A stretch of 64,000 bases of DNA, from the NCBI RefSeq assembly GCF_020520425.1, contig NC_079491.1, positions 27,829,449 through 27,893,448 on the forward strand. Direction: 5' to 3'. Position numbers and translations under genes: made by a program. Origin of the DNA: Spinacia oleracea. Its lineage: Eukaryota; Streptophyta; Magnoliopsida; Caryophyllales; Amaranthaceae. The notes under the pieces are model-generated. The model searched no databases and was not told the origin of the DNA. It was given only the letters and a program-made list of their open reading frames with translations. Every line of letters begins with the position of its first letter. Position 1 is the first letter of the stretch. Positions 33,701 through 45,700 of this stretch are shown here, one piece after another.

Positions 33701-36700
33701 CTGGAGTGGGGAAAAAACGACTACTTGCCTTGAATCTAAAACTATTGGTTTTGTTTCGTCTTTGGTACAGTGATATCCGAGGGGTTGCTGTTGCTGGTGT
33801 TGACGGTGAACCTGTTACACTTACAGAACCAATTTCAGAGGCCATAGCTTCTGCGTTTGCTGCATGGCTTTCTGATAAAAAGAAAGGTGATGCTTCTATG
33901 GCCATGAGTGTTTCCATTGGTCATGATTCTCGAATTTCAGCCTCAATGCTTCAGGTAAATTACTGAAAATTATTATTTTGTATTTACCTTCTTTATTTCA
34001 TCAAAACAATTAATTAGTCTCTTTGCTTGATAAGATGCTGGAAGTCTTGCATGATGTCTTTTAACTCCTTGTGTCTCTATGGGCTTGGATTATGATGCAA
34101 CACATGAGTTTCAAGAGTTTGCAGAATATGGTTGATGGGAATGAGTGTCAAAGTTTAAGGAAACTTTTTCCTTCCTGATGGCACTGTTGACGTTGAATTG
34201 TATGGGATGTCCCTAAATTATTGATAGAAAGATCGTTGTAAATGTGAACCTATGCCCCAGAACCACCTATTTGACATGTAGGAAAATCTTGACAGACCTA
34301 CAAGGCCACAATATAAGGTTTTCAAAGGATAATTTTCCTGTTTATTTTTTATTTTTATTGTGCTCTACTGCCCAATGGCCCAATACCGGATAGGAATTGC
34401 TTTATGCTAAAGGGAACAGTTTTAGGGAAATTTACAGCAGCTTCTACTGGCGGATGCCATTTTTCTACCGCGTTTCTGCAATTGCAACACCATTCGTTAT
34501 TGTACAATCTTATTAATGCTTCTATTGAGGATATATCTCTAGGGGATTTAGGTGGGACTGTGGGAGGGGTCCAACGTACATGACTTTACTTGTGAGATAG
34601 AAGAGAGGTTTTCTCTAATTGGGATTGAGTAGTAGGGAATATACCTACAATCTTTTGAGGGTTGATTAGAGAATCCTTGTTGCTTGACTTGCTTCCAGGA
34701 GACATTTATTTTTTCAAGGGTGATTTACCAACTGGTTAAAAAAGACCTTATATTAGATTAGATTATGGTCTGTATCCTGAATGAGTGAATGCCGATCTTG
34801 CCATAAGACTCAGAAGAGATGTCTATTATTTTTGAAGAAGAAATTGAAATCTCGTTTGCCAAAATGACGTCTTTCCATTTTCTGTACACTAGCTTACAAA
34901 ATACAAAGAATTGCAATTTCGTTTATTCAGCCCTAAATACCTTACACGAACATAATCTTACCAAAATCACATGACCCGGTTTTGGCCTGAACCAAAATTG
35001 ACTCCAAATGGATCTAAACCCAGCCCTACCCGATAATTAATCTGTCTATTACATGGATATGAATGGACCCAAATAGATCCAAATGAACCTGAAACCGAAC
35101 TGAATGACTCATTAAACCAATTGTGACCTGACCCTAACTTGATCCAAACAACCCAATTGTCACATACTCACCTCTATTCTTAGTACACGTAATGACATAA
35201 TAACCTTAAGATATGATTTATGTTTCTCATTTATGAATGCCCAAAAGAGGCATTAGCTAAAAAACTACTTACATGGCATCTACTTCTTGGCTAATTTCTT
35301 TTCTGATCACTTCTCTATCCTAAAATTTAAAAAAATTCAAATAGTCTATCTCTATCATATTTCTCTATCCAATCATAGTTGTAACTTTTTTCCCTTAACT
35401 CCTGATGTGATGATGTGATCTAAGAGATTAGGTATGGAACTTTCTCCTTATAATAAAAATTCTAGAGTCTTTGAGAAAGTATTTCCTGAGTATGTGCTTA
35501 ATCTGTTGATGAGAAGTTTTAAAGTGCTCACTTCTGAAGCCAACTAAAAGGTAGGCCGAGTGGCGTGTATAGAAGTGGTGAGAATGCTCAAGGTGGTCAC
35601 TTGTGGGTGATACACATTTCTTTGACGTAAAATGGTTCCAGAAGAATTTTAATTTCTAAAGTACAGTTATCTTGTGAAGAAGAGTGTAGCTTAATTCTCC
35701 TCTGTTTAAGAAAAGAAAATAACATCTTTGTGAGTTTAGTTTCAAATGACAAGTCTCCTGAAAAAGTGTGTAATCTTAAACACTCGGTCGCTGTCTCAAA
35801 TGTCTTTTTAAAGCACCGATGAAAGGTGTAATGTTGTTTACCAATATAATCTTTATGAGATGGCACTTGTTGCATTATACTTCCTCCGTTTTTTGATACT
35901 CGCAATGTGTGGACTTTTTACGCTATCCACATATTCTAGTTTGACTATTGTTGGTGATTTATATGTAAGATAAAACATAGTCATGTGGGATCTTGTTAAA
36001 TCTGTCTCAATTTGTATTTCAAAATATCAACTGTTTATAATTTTTGCTTAAAGAGAATTAAAGATATTAATGGTTAACGTTGTGTATTGGCATGCATGAA
36101 AGTGACCAACGTTGCGAGTAAAAACGAACAGAGGAAGTAATGTTTTGACTTTTTCAATGATTAAAGTTGTGTATTGGCATGCATAAAAGTTACCAAAATT
36201 TGCGAGTAAAAACGAATGGAGAAAGTAATGTTTTGACTTTTTCTTACAAACCCTGTAGTCCTAGACTAAATCCATTATTCCATGAATGAAGTATTTCTTC
36301 CCCTCCTTAAAATAGTAAAACGTTTTCAGCTTTCCATTACACTGTCTAGATGATAGTTGATTGGCGGTATTCTATTGTTAGGATGCCGTGTCTCAGGGGC
36401 TGATGAGTGCTGGTATCGATGTTTTGCATTTTGGGTAAGCTATTTCTATTCATCTTGGTATGCTTTATTTAAAACATTGGTCAGTGCTGGATTTCCTCAT
36501 TCCCTTTGGAAATTTCAAATCTGGGTTTCTTTTTTTGTTTAGTCTTTCTTGTTTTATGTAGCTGACATGTCCATCAGTATTACTTTTCTTCCTTTTAACT
36601 ATCATGTAATCAATTGGGAATGGATAAACACGTTGATGTTCAGGAGCTCAGTTAATGCATTGGAAGTTGAAAATTAGTTGAGTAGTTGACAGTCTTTGGC

Positions 36701-39700
36701 GGTAAAAACAGTCAAACTACATTTGTTACCTGATAGGATCACTCAATGCTCAGCAAACAATTCTATTTTTGTATTTCTTTTGACATTCACTAACAAGAAC
36801 CTAAGGAGTGACATATAGATCCCATTTTCCTAGTCCCAAGTAACCAGTTGTTGGACAACCATAATTACTTGTCTAGGCAAAATAGGATAGGAATAATAGT
36901 TGAGATTTCTTTCCAGTTAAAATGGTACCTCTAAAGAGATGGATGATGATTTCTCAGGAGCTTTCGTAGTCAGAGAACCCCATAATCAATAAGAAACTAC
37001 TAAATCGTAGTTTCTATATCATTCATTCCAAATAACTATTAGATTTTTGGGAAAAAATATCAGTACAAATCAGATTTGAATGTCCTAGATTATCCTGATA
37101 AAACTCTCAAGAGAATTTTCAGAAACATTAAAATGCAGTAACTTCCTAAAACTCAAAGACATTTGTTGATTTACCGGATCCATAATAGCGTCCTTTATAT
37201 TTATCCGGCCTCAGATGTACTATTACTCTGTTTCTACTGTCCGTGTGTGCTCTTTTAAGTACTAGCCTCCATTCGAAAGGTGTGTTGTTAGGAGAAGGAA
37301 TTGTGGCTACTCTTTGCTTATGGTAGTTTCTCTTTTATGGAATTTCACTCAGTGGTTTGAGGTATTGGCTAATTACAGTGCTAACTAGTGTGCTAATTAC
37401 AGTGCTAGCTAGTGTGCTAGACTCTGGGTGTTATGTCAGATTTTTCTTTTGCGGAATGGGGTGGGTTGCTGCTGGCTAATTGAATTTCATTTACCAGCTT
37501 TGCTACTTAGATGTTGGTTCATTTTTCTTCAAGATATTCTATGGATTATGGAGCTATTTAATCTGGTATTTCGTGTTATATTTTGGTATGCCACCTGTTT
37601 GTTCAATTAGCAGTTTTTGGTAAATTCGGTTTGTTGGTTCACTAGTAAAGGTTCACATTTCCTCCATATATTTTATTCTCTAACTTTGTCTCCTAAAGGT
37701 GGTAGATAGGTTGAAGAACACTGAATAAATAAAAATAAAAATTTATGCTGAACCACAAGAACAGATCCTATGATGAAAGTGAACTGATAATTTCATGAGA
37801 TTTCATTCAAAGATATTGATATAAGTTGGATTTTTTACTTGAAAGTTTTCAGATGTCATCCTTTTGTATCTTAGATATTTTGCATCCTCCTTTCTGCCTC
37901 ATTTAATCTGAAATAGCATATCTGAATTGGATAACAATATCAATTATATTTGCTTTCGGAAGCGCCTAATTGTGGGTTCAATTGTCTGTCTCACCAGATG
38001 TGTGTAGAAAGAAAGCATATAAACTCATCACCATCTTTCCTTCACAAATTAGATCATGACCATGGTGTAAAAACTAGCCCGAGTTAACTCGTATCGCCCG
38101 AGTTAACAAGGTTTTGGAGGCTGGCGATACGAGATATCCCGAGTTGTAAAGGTGTTTTTAAAAACGGCGAGATCTCGGCCGGTTCAACCGATCTGAACGA
38201 ATTTTGTCCGCATTAAACGTTATAAACCTCACATCTACTCGGTTTTCAGTCGAATTCCCATGTTTTCGACAAAAAGAAAGGGAAAAATGAAAGAAATGGA
38301 GAAACTCCATTGAAATAGAGTAGAGAACTCCATTTTCAAATCTAAAACAAGAGAGGAGAGAGAAGGTAGAGAAAGGAATTCATTTTAATTATGTCGCGTG
38401 TACGGTTTAGGGGAGGGGGACTAGGGTAGGTAGTGAATGGGGTTGACATGGGGCTTCTTTTTAAATTTCAAATCCTATGCGACAACCGCGACACGGTCCG
38501 CGACTAACGCATTAGTTCCGTTACCAAGACTCCGCGACCGATCCCGCGACCGTGACCGATACCGCATTTTTTATCTATGATCATGACACACGTGCACGAT
38601 GCTCACTGTACACCAAAAGAACACAAGTGCATATGTAAAAGAACATGAACTACACTTGCCTAATAAAAAAGAACATGAAATATGTTCTACTTATATAAGC
38701 AATACTTCTTTTATCATAATGTCATTTTCTTTTACATACGTATGTGTGTTATTTTGGTGTATGTCGAGCATCTGTACATGTATTCATAGTCCAGGCCCAT
38801 TGTGATTACGAAAATTTGATTTCTTATTTTCGTAAGGATATTTGGTAATACACGGGCAGAGTTGAATATGTCAGATCCTTTGCTGGCAATTGACCAAATT
38901 GGATATTGATTATAAGGATAAAGACAGTATTTTCAAATGGAAAAAGTGGTCTGTGTGTGTCTTTTGTGGTTGAAAAACAGCTGGAGCTTTTTATTCCTTT
39001 AACCCTATGATTACTTGAAGATGGCAGCCTAGGGTGTGTCCAAAGGAAAACTGGTTTTCTCATGTTCCTCTGTCCAAGGAAAATTTAGTTTTTCTTTAGG
39101 GCACGCTTGGATTGGGTGTAATGGATTATGGGGGTAATAAAAGTCAAACCACCATAATAAAAGGACAATGAAGGTGAATTGAGGTGGTTGGAAGGAGGGT
39201 GGTGTGGTGGTATTGTGATGAGAAGTTGTGGTAGTGGTGGTGTTGTGAGAAGAAGGGAGGAAAGGGGGAAGTAATTACCCCCCAAATGAGGGTAATTATC
39301 ACCCTAGTGGGATGGTGGGTAACTATTCCCCTCATGATGAGGGTATTTGTTCCCTCTTCCCTTTTATTTTCTTCTTGCCAACACTAATTTGTTCCCTTTG
39401 CCACCACTTCATCCCCTCATTATCACCTTTAATTACCTTAGTTTGACTTTTATTACCCCTTTAATACATTACCCTCAATCCAAGCATGTCCTTAGAGGAA
39501 CATAGTTTCCCCTAGGGTGGATAGTATTTTCCTTTTGTAAAGAAGGAAATCCCAGTTTCCTCAATCCCTCACCTTCCTCCTCTCCTCTCTTTTCCCATCC
39601 CTTCCATTTCCCTTTTCTTTTCTTTCTAATTTTTCTGTAAAGGAACAAACAAAGGAATGCTAATCTTCAATTGCATCTTCCCCATAAAGAATTATTTTCA

Positions 39701-42700
39701 GTTGAAAATTTATTCTGTCCAACCAAATTGAGCCTTAGTCCTCCGCTTGTTTCAGGAGACACCCCCCCCCCCCCACTACAGTATAGATTTGATTATTTTG
39801 ACATCTTTTTTTTTTAAAGACAGTAGAGATGTTGTTTTGCTCCTCTCTATCGTAAGTAGGTGCATGGGAATGAAGCATTAAAGTCAATTATAATCTTGAT
39901 CACAACTTTTATCTGTTTTATGTAACTATTTGTTGCTCATGAAACATTCTTTGGTTTAAAAAGAGCAATGGATATATTTGATTGAACAGTTGTCTTTTTT
40001 TTTTCTTCTGTTATGGTCAAGGGATTGAGGAAAGTCGTTTAAACAAGTCTTCTAAAGCGTCCTAATACTGTTGTAAAAAGACATTACATACTCTTTTTTT
40101 ATCTAAGCAAGCACTAAGCATATATATAGCTGTCTTCTTTCCTTCCCTATTGCTTGCGCTGTAAGCATTGTTTGAACCTTAGGAACTTAGGGCTTTCAAA
40201 GATGTCTTACATTTCTCGTGTGCACACTATGGTTCTTTTTTATGGTTCTGAAATCAGCCGTTTTGATAAACTTCAGAAATTACTTGCAGGCTGGCTTCCA
40301 CACCTGCAATGTTTAATAGCACTCTCACTAGAAATGAGGAGGTTGGGTGTCCAGCTGATGGAGCCATCATGATAACAGGTAGTCTATCATTTGTATGTTA
40401 TTCGCATTAATAGTACATTGTTCTGCTGGTGTATTGTTGGCAGTATTACTGGTGCACTTGTTAGAACTTTGAGTCTTTGACTGTCAAATTCCAGTTATTA
40501 TGGCTGCATGCTGAACTAATGCGTTGTATTCAGCTAGTCATCTTCCTTACAACAGGAATGGGTTCAAATTTTTTACCAATGCTGGGGGACTTGGTAAAGC
40601 AGACATCAAAGATATTCTGGAGCGTGCTTCTGATATATACAATAAAATTACCGATGAAGGTCTCAGAGACTTACAAGGAACATCATCTGTATCCGTGAAA
40701 AAAGTGGATTACATGGCTATCTACGCATCTGATCTTGTGCACGCCGTTCGCAAAGCAGCAGGAAATATAGGTGATCTTGCAACGGTTGTTTCTCTAATTT
40801 TTCTTATATGTGTGTTTGTTTTTGTCTGCGTGTGTATTAATGCAGCTTTATGATAGATTAAAACGTGATACCGCAAGTGCACGACGTCTGTTGTTAGCAG
40901 ATACTTAGCAAATATGGGTCGATCCCACAGGGAGACAAGTTCTATTAGTTTTTGCCCAATTATATAAACTATTTCTATAACGAAAGTTGATTTTGAGTAT
41001 TAACTAGTAAAACCAAAGCAATAATATAAATGTAGGAATTATCAATGAATTAAAGGTCTAGGGCATACGTTCGGTCCACCATGCTTATACCATCCAAGAA
41101 CATAAATCAATTCGACAATGAATAAACTAAGCCGAGTAATTAAAGTACATGTTAATCCTACGGTCGGGTCTTAACACTTTCAATCCAACATATGCAGTAC
41201 GGTCGCTAACATAATCAGAATTGCCAATTGTACCAAGCCTCTAAGAATACGATCTTTTAAATCTAATTCCTATTAGCTAGATAATCAATCCATGATATTG
41301 GCCAATTACATGAATCAACAATTAAAACAAATCAATTGGAATTACTCAAGCAATAATCTATAAATTAACAAACTTTAATGTATAACAATCATGGTATAAA
41401 CATGGCTTCACTTACTTAGCCCTAGAATAAAACTACTCACTCATAATTGAATTAACAAGCATGAAATAAATAATAAAAACGAGATTCATAATCAAAGGAC
41501 GAATTAATCTAAGGAACGAAAATAATAAGAAAGAATTAAAGCAAGAGAAATTATGAAAAATACCTTAGATTGATGATTGAAAGATTGAAAAGCTAGGGTT
41601 CAACGATTGAAAAGAGGAGAATAAAAACTAACGTGAAAAAGAGTTCTAGGAATTCTAAGGGAATTAAAACATAAGGAAGCATAAGGGAAATAAATTAATT
41701 CCCTTGAAGTATTTATATGCTTCCTAAATTCTAAAATAAAATAAATAAATAAGTAAGAAAATAAAAATAAAAGTCGTCAATGATTGGTTGATGGAACGAT
41801 GACGTGGCAATGAAACCCGAGCACGACCGAAACGTCTAGGCCACGCACACGACAAGAGAGATGGCGAGGCATGGGCAGCGAGGGATCTCTCGAGCCATCC
41901 CTCGCTGGCCTAGTGAGATGCATAGCAAGCAAAAAATGAAGCAACGAGGCACAACGAGAGATCTTGTGAGCCAACGAGGGATCTTGCGAGCCAACGAGGG
42001 ATCTTGTGAGCGACGAAGCATGGTGGGCGGCAACTCCAGCGCCTACACTGGATTGCCAGCGGGCGAGGCAGAAGCTTTGCGTGCAAGGGATGGCGAGAGA
42101 TCTCTCGCTGGCTGTCGAGCCATCCCTCGCTGGATGTTTGAGCGTTTTGTTTATGTCATAACTCTCGTTCTACAATGCCCCTAGGGACGTGTGACCTATC
42201 GTTGGAAAGCTCTTTAAGCCTACTTTCTATCCCAATCAAAATCGTCTCATTCCAATATGTAGAACTTGAGATATCATCAAAAGAGTGAACGCTTGTCCAT
42301 TTTGATGCTTAGAAAAAATAACGTTTAGCTTCGTTGTTGACTCAAAAGCTATCCCGAGAGACATGTAATGATCCTTGAGTCAAAATCTCATTCGTTCATC
42401 ATCCAAATCAACTTTGAACACTTAGAAATCATCCAAATGACCGTAAAATCACCTGAAATATTAAAGAAAACACGAACGGGGCGTAATAGAGTACAATAAC
42501 GACAACTTATGCAAATGCGACTCTAAATGCAACTAAAATGAGACGAATGCCTAGAAATGCAACCTAAATGCGCCTAAAATACCCTATACAAATATGATTC
42601 ATCACTCTAACAACTGGTCCCTACTCCCTCCTTAATTTTTTTTTACAGAGCCACAAGATGTGTTTTAAGACTCAGTTTTTGCTTGTTTAAAAACTGTGTT

Positions 42701-45700
42701 TTCCACCAAGAGCTTGCTAAAAGTTTGAAAAGCGACACCTTTTAGATGATCTACAAATAGCTTCAGTATCTCCGACTAACTAAACTAAGCACATGTGTGA
42801 AATCCTCCAAAAAATCTACTTCAATTCCTTTTAGTTATCACATAAATTATGGCAACTTTACTCCAAATATATGGGGGATATAGTTAAACTTTTTAAAGTG
42901 TAGCGAATAGATATAGCTAAAGTTCTAAACATAGGTGATTTAAATGATGTGAAAAGAGCTCATATCTACCCTCTAATTGCCTGTAAAGTCAGAATCTCGG
43001 ACTTCCATTTCTGCTTCGAAAATGTTTGGTGTGCATTGATAAGACCGGCAAAGAATAGATGTTTTTCATTTTTTTCTGTCATCTGTTTCTACTTAAATTT
43101 GTTTGTCCTCATTCTTTCCTTTGTGCCCTTGTGTCAGAGAAGCCTCTAGAGGGATTTCATATAGTTGTTGATGCTGGCAATGGAGCTGGAGGCTTTTTTG
43201 TTGTAAGTATGCTTTTGCCTTGCGGTATCCATTCGTGACAAAAACATACTTTTATCTACATTCATTGAAAGCGCGTTATCCTCTCTAGTTGTATCTTGAT
43301 GTCAAAGTAAGGGTACAACACCGTAAAACATTTTTGTGTCTAGAAGTTGTTACCACCTTGTCTTCTATTATTTGTTTTAAAGTACTCTGCTTTTGTTAGA
43401 CAAACCCGTGTCATCTACTATATTCTTGGACTCTTCATTTTACCTCAACTACCCATGACGGTACTCGACACTCGGACATGGGTATGGTACTGAAAACTTC
43501 ATTTTGGACCAAAATCATGATTTTTTCACAACATAGCCGAGTGGGACTCTTGGACACGTACCATGTCTGACATGGATACCCGAGTCCGAGTAACTAACTT
43601 CTTGTAAATCATTATCTATCTTCACAGTTTTCTATCGCATTCTCTCATCTTTACGATAATGTTCGTGATCTTTGCGTGGCCTTATGGCCTAACGTGGTTA
43701 TAAATGGATAGGCTTGATCTTTCCCTCCATGTCATAAAACTCACAATAGAGTTACCTGCAGTGCTCCCTCAATTTATTTGATAAATATAAAGGGTGCAGT
43801 TCTTGGTAGAATTTATCCTTTTATTTGTCAGGGAATTTGAAACATCACATGGTGCCCTTATTTTCTTGATACTCATCTTCCCAGCTACCTTTCATAGGGT
43901 TTCACTCTAGATGACTGAGGTGACTTGGCTTAACCAATGCTATGCCTTCAATCTTTTCTGGTCTCCCCTGCCATCACTGGGAAACCATTAAAGCTCTCTT
44001 TGACAATAAGTATCGGAAGGTAGCTTTTATTTTTGCCTTCCATTACTAGAATAGCCTCTAATACTTTGATATGGTTTCGAAAGGTGCCAACTTGGAGTCC
44101 AAGCTTGATAGGAGTCTAGTAGACCTCCCTTAAAAGATAGGAACTTAGTGGAGAAATATCTTGAAAAAAGGACAAATAGAGAACTTAAGAGAGAACTTTG
44201 CACTTTAACTTCTATTTCCACAATTTCTTGAGTAAGGTTGCACCAAGTGGAGTACGGGGTAAAAACGGGTATGGGGAAGGGACGAAAAATTGTAAACCTG
44301 AAAATTATAAAACAACGGGTGCGAGCGTATGGCACGCTATATGAAAGTATCCATATTATCCCAAAGAGTTTGTGTATCCTGAATTTTGTTCATCAGGACT
44401 CACGAGGACTGGATTATCAGATCGTTGCCTACGTTGGATCTGTATTTCCGAATAACACAAATAGTACCTTTTAACTTCAATTTTTTTGCAGAGGATGGAA
44501 ATAGGCCAGTTCTGACAAGGGGGAACATAATGGCAGGTTAACACATCAGATGTTGACTGTGGTTAACATTGGGCAAGGAATCATTCCAACTCTCCACCCT
44601 GTCAGAAGGAAGAAAAGGGGCATTGATGTAATTCCTTTAGGTTGTTACAACTAGTGTCAGGGTTATTTCACTAGAATCAGACTGAGTGGAGTAGTTAAAT
44701 AGAGGAAAAGGGGAATGCATGAGGCATTGTGAAATTTACAGAGAGGATCCACCTCTCAAAAGAGGAATATCATTTTGTTTCTGTTGTATTTTCCTCTTTT
44801 CCTGAAACATATTCAAAATCCCTCTTCTTCCTCTAATTCTTTATTTTATCACTTCATAAACATTGCTTGTGCACCATATTTTGTTTTGAAAAGTTCAAAA
44901 AAACTAGTGCACCAGGTTTTTCCCCTTCTATTAAGAAAAAGAAGAATTACCTTATACCTATTTTATTTTGTTTTCATATTGTTAAAAATTGGTGGGATAC
45001 AACTATTTTACTCCTTTATATTATGGATTGAGAAGATTTTGATTTAACAATCAGAAAACAGATGAGAAGCATGTTGTTTTTTTGGACTACCTTATGATAA
45101 GATCTTTGAGATCCCTAATGTGGTTGCCTGCTAATTCTTCATATATTATAGGGAGAGAATGTTCTAGGAGAATTAGTAGTAAAAAGATTTTGCTTGCCAG
45201 TTTTTCTATAGTTGTCATTGACCTTTGCATGTGTAATGAAGTTGGGCCGTAGTGGCAGAAATTTTTATTTTATGCATAATTCTGATTCTGCAACATTTGC
45301 TTTAATTGTAGATGTCAGGTAAGAAATTGAAACAAAAGAAAATAGCTGTATTAAATTGGATTTTTATTTATATTTTAACATTAAGGTTTGGGATTCTTCT
45401 GAATTGCTTTTAGGATAAGGTGCTTGGGCCACTGGGTGCTGTCACTAGCGGCAGTCAATTCTTGGAGCCAGATGGTAACTCATGGTTTTATTGACTGTTC
45501 AAGAAAGGTTCTTGATTCTTTTCTAACAACTTTTATCTGCTTTAGGTATGTTTCCGAACCATATCCCAAACCCAGAAGATAAGGCTGCAATGACAGCAAT
45601 CACTCAAGCAGTTCTCAATAACAAAGCGGATTTTGGCATCATATTCGATACTGATGTGGACAGGTAATAGTTTTCCTCTGACATGTTCTTGTGGTAAGAA

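Larger units (their letters stand above)
29104..33770 (+). other. Intron 3 of the phosphohexomutase-like gene (4.7 kb)
   Basis: The donor GTAAGA and acceptor TACAG border it. It contains two LINE remnants in opposite orientations (separate entries). The rest is AT-rich with no other recognised feature. Confidence 0.8.
36435..40289 (+). other. Intron 5 of the phosphohexomutase-like gene (3.9 kb)
   Basis: It holds an inserted element at 38061-38578, a Tourist-like MITE at 39099-39491 and a C homopolymer of about 14 at 39762-39775. The sequence around the Tourist insertion (39020-39098 and 39495-39740) looks like an older inverted-repeat element. No other gene. Confidence 0.7.

Noticed and set aside
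41777-42184. Frames of 65 to 107 codons on both strands
   Set aside because: They come from the GAGGGATCT/CGAGCCA tandem array within the LTR-like insertion.
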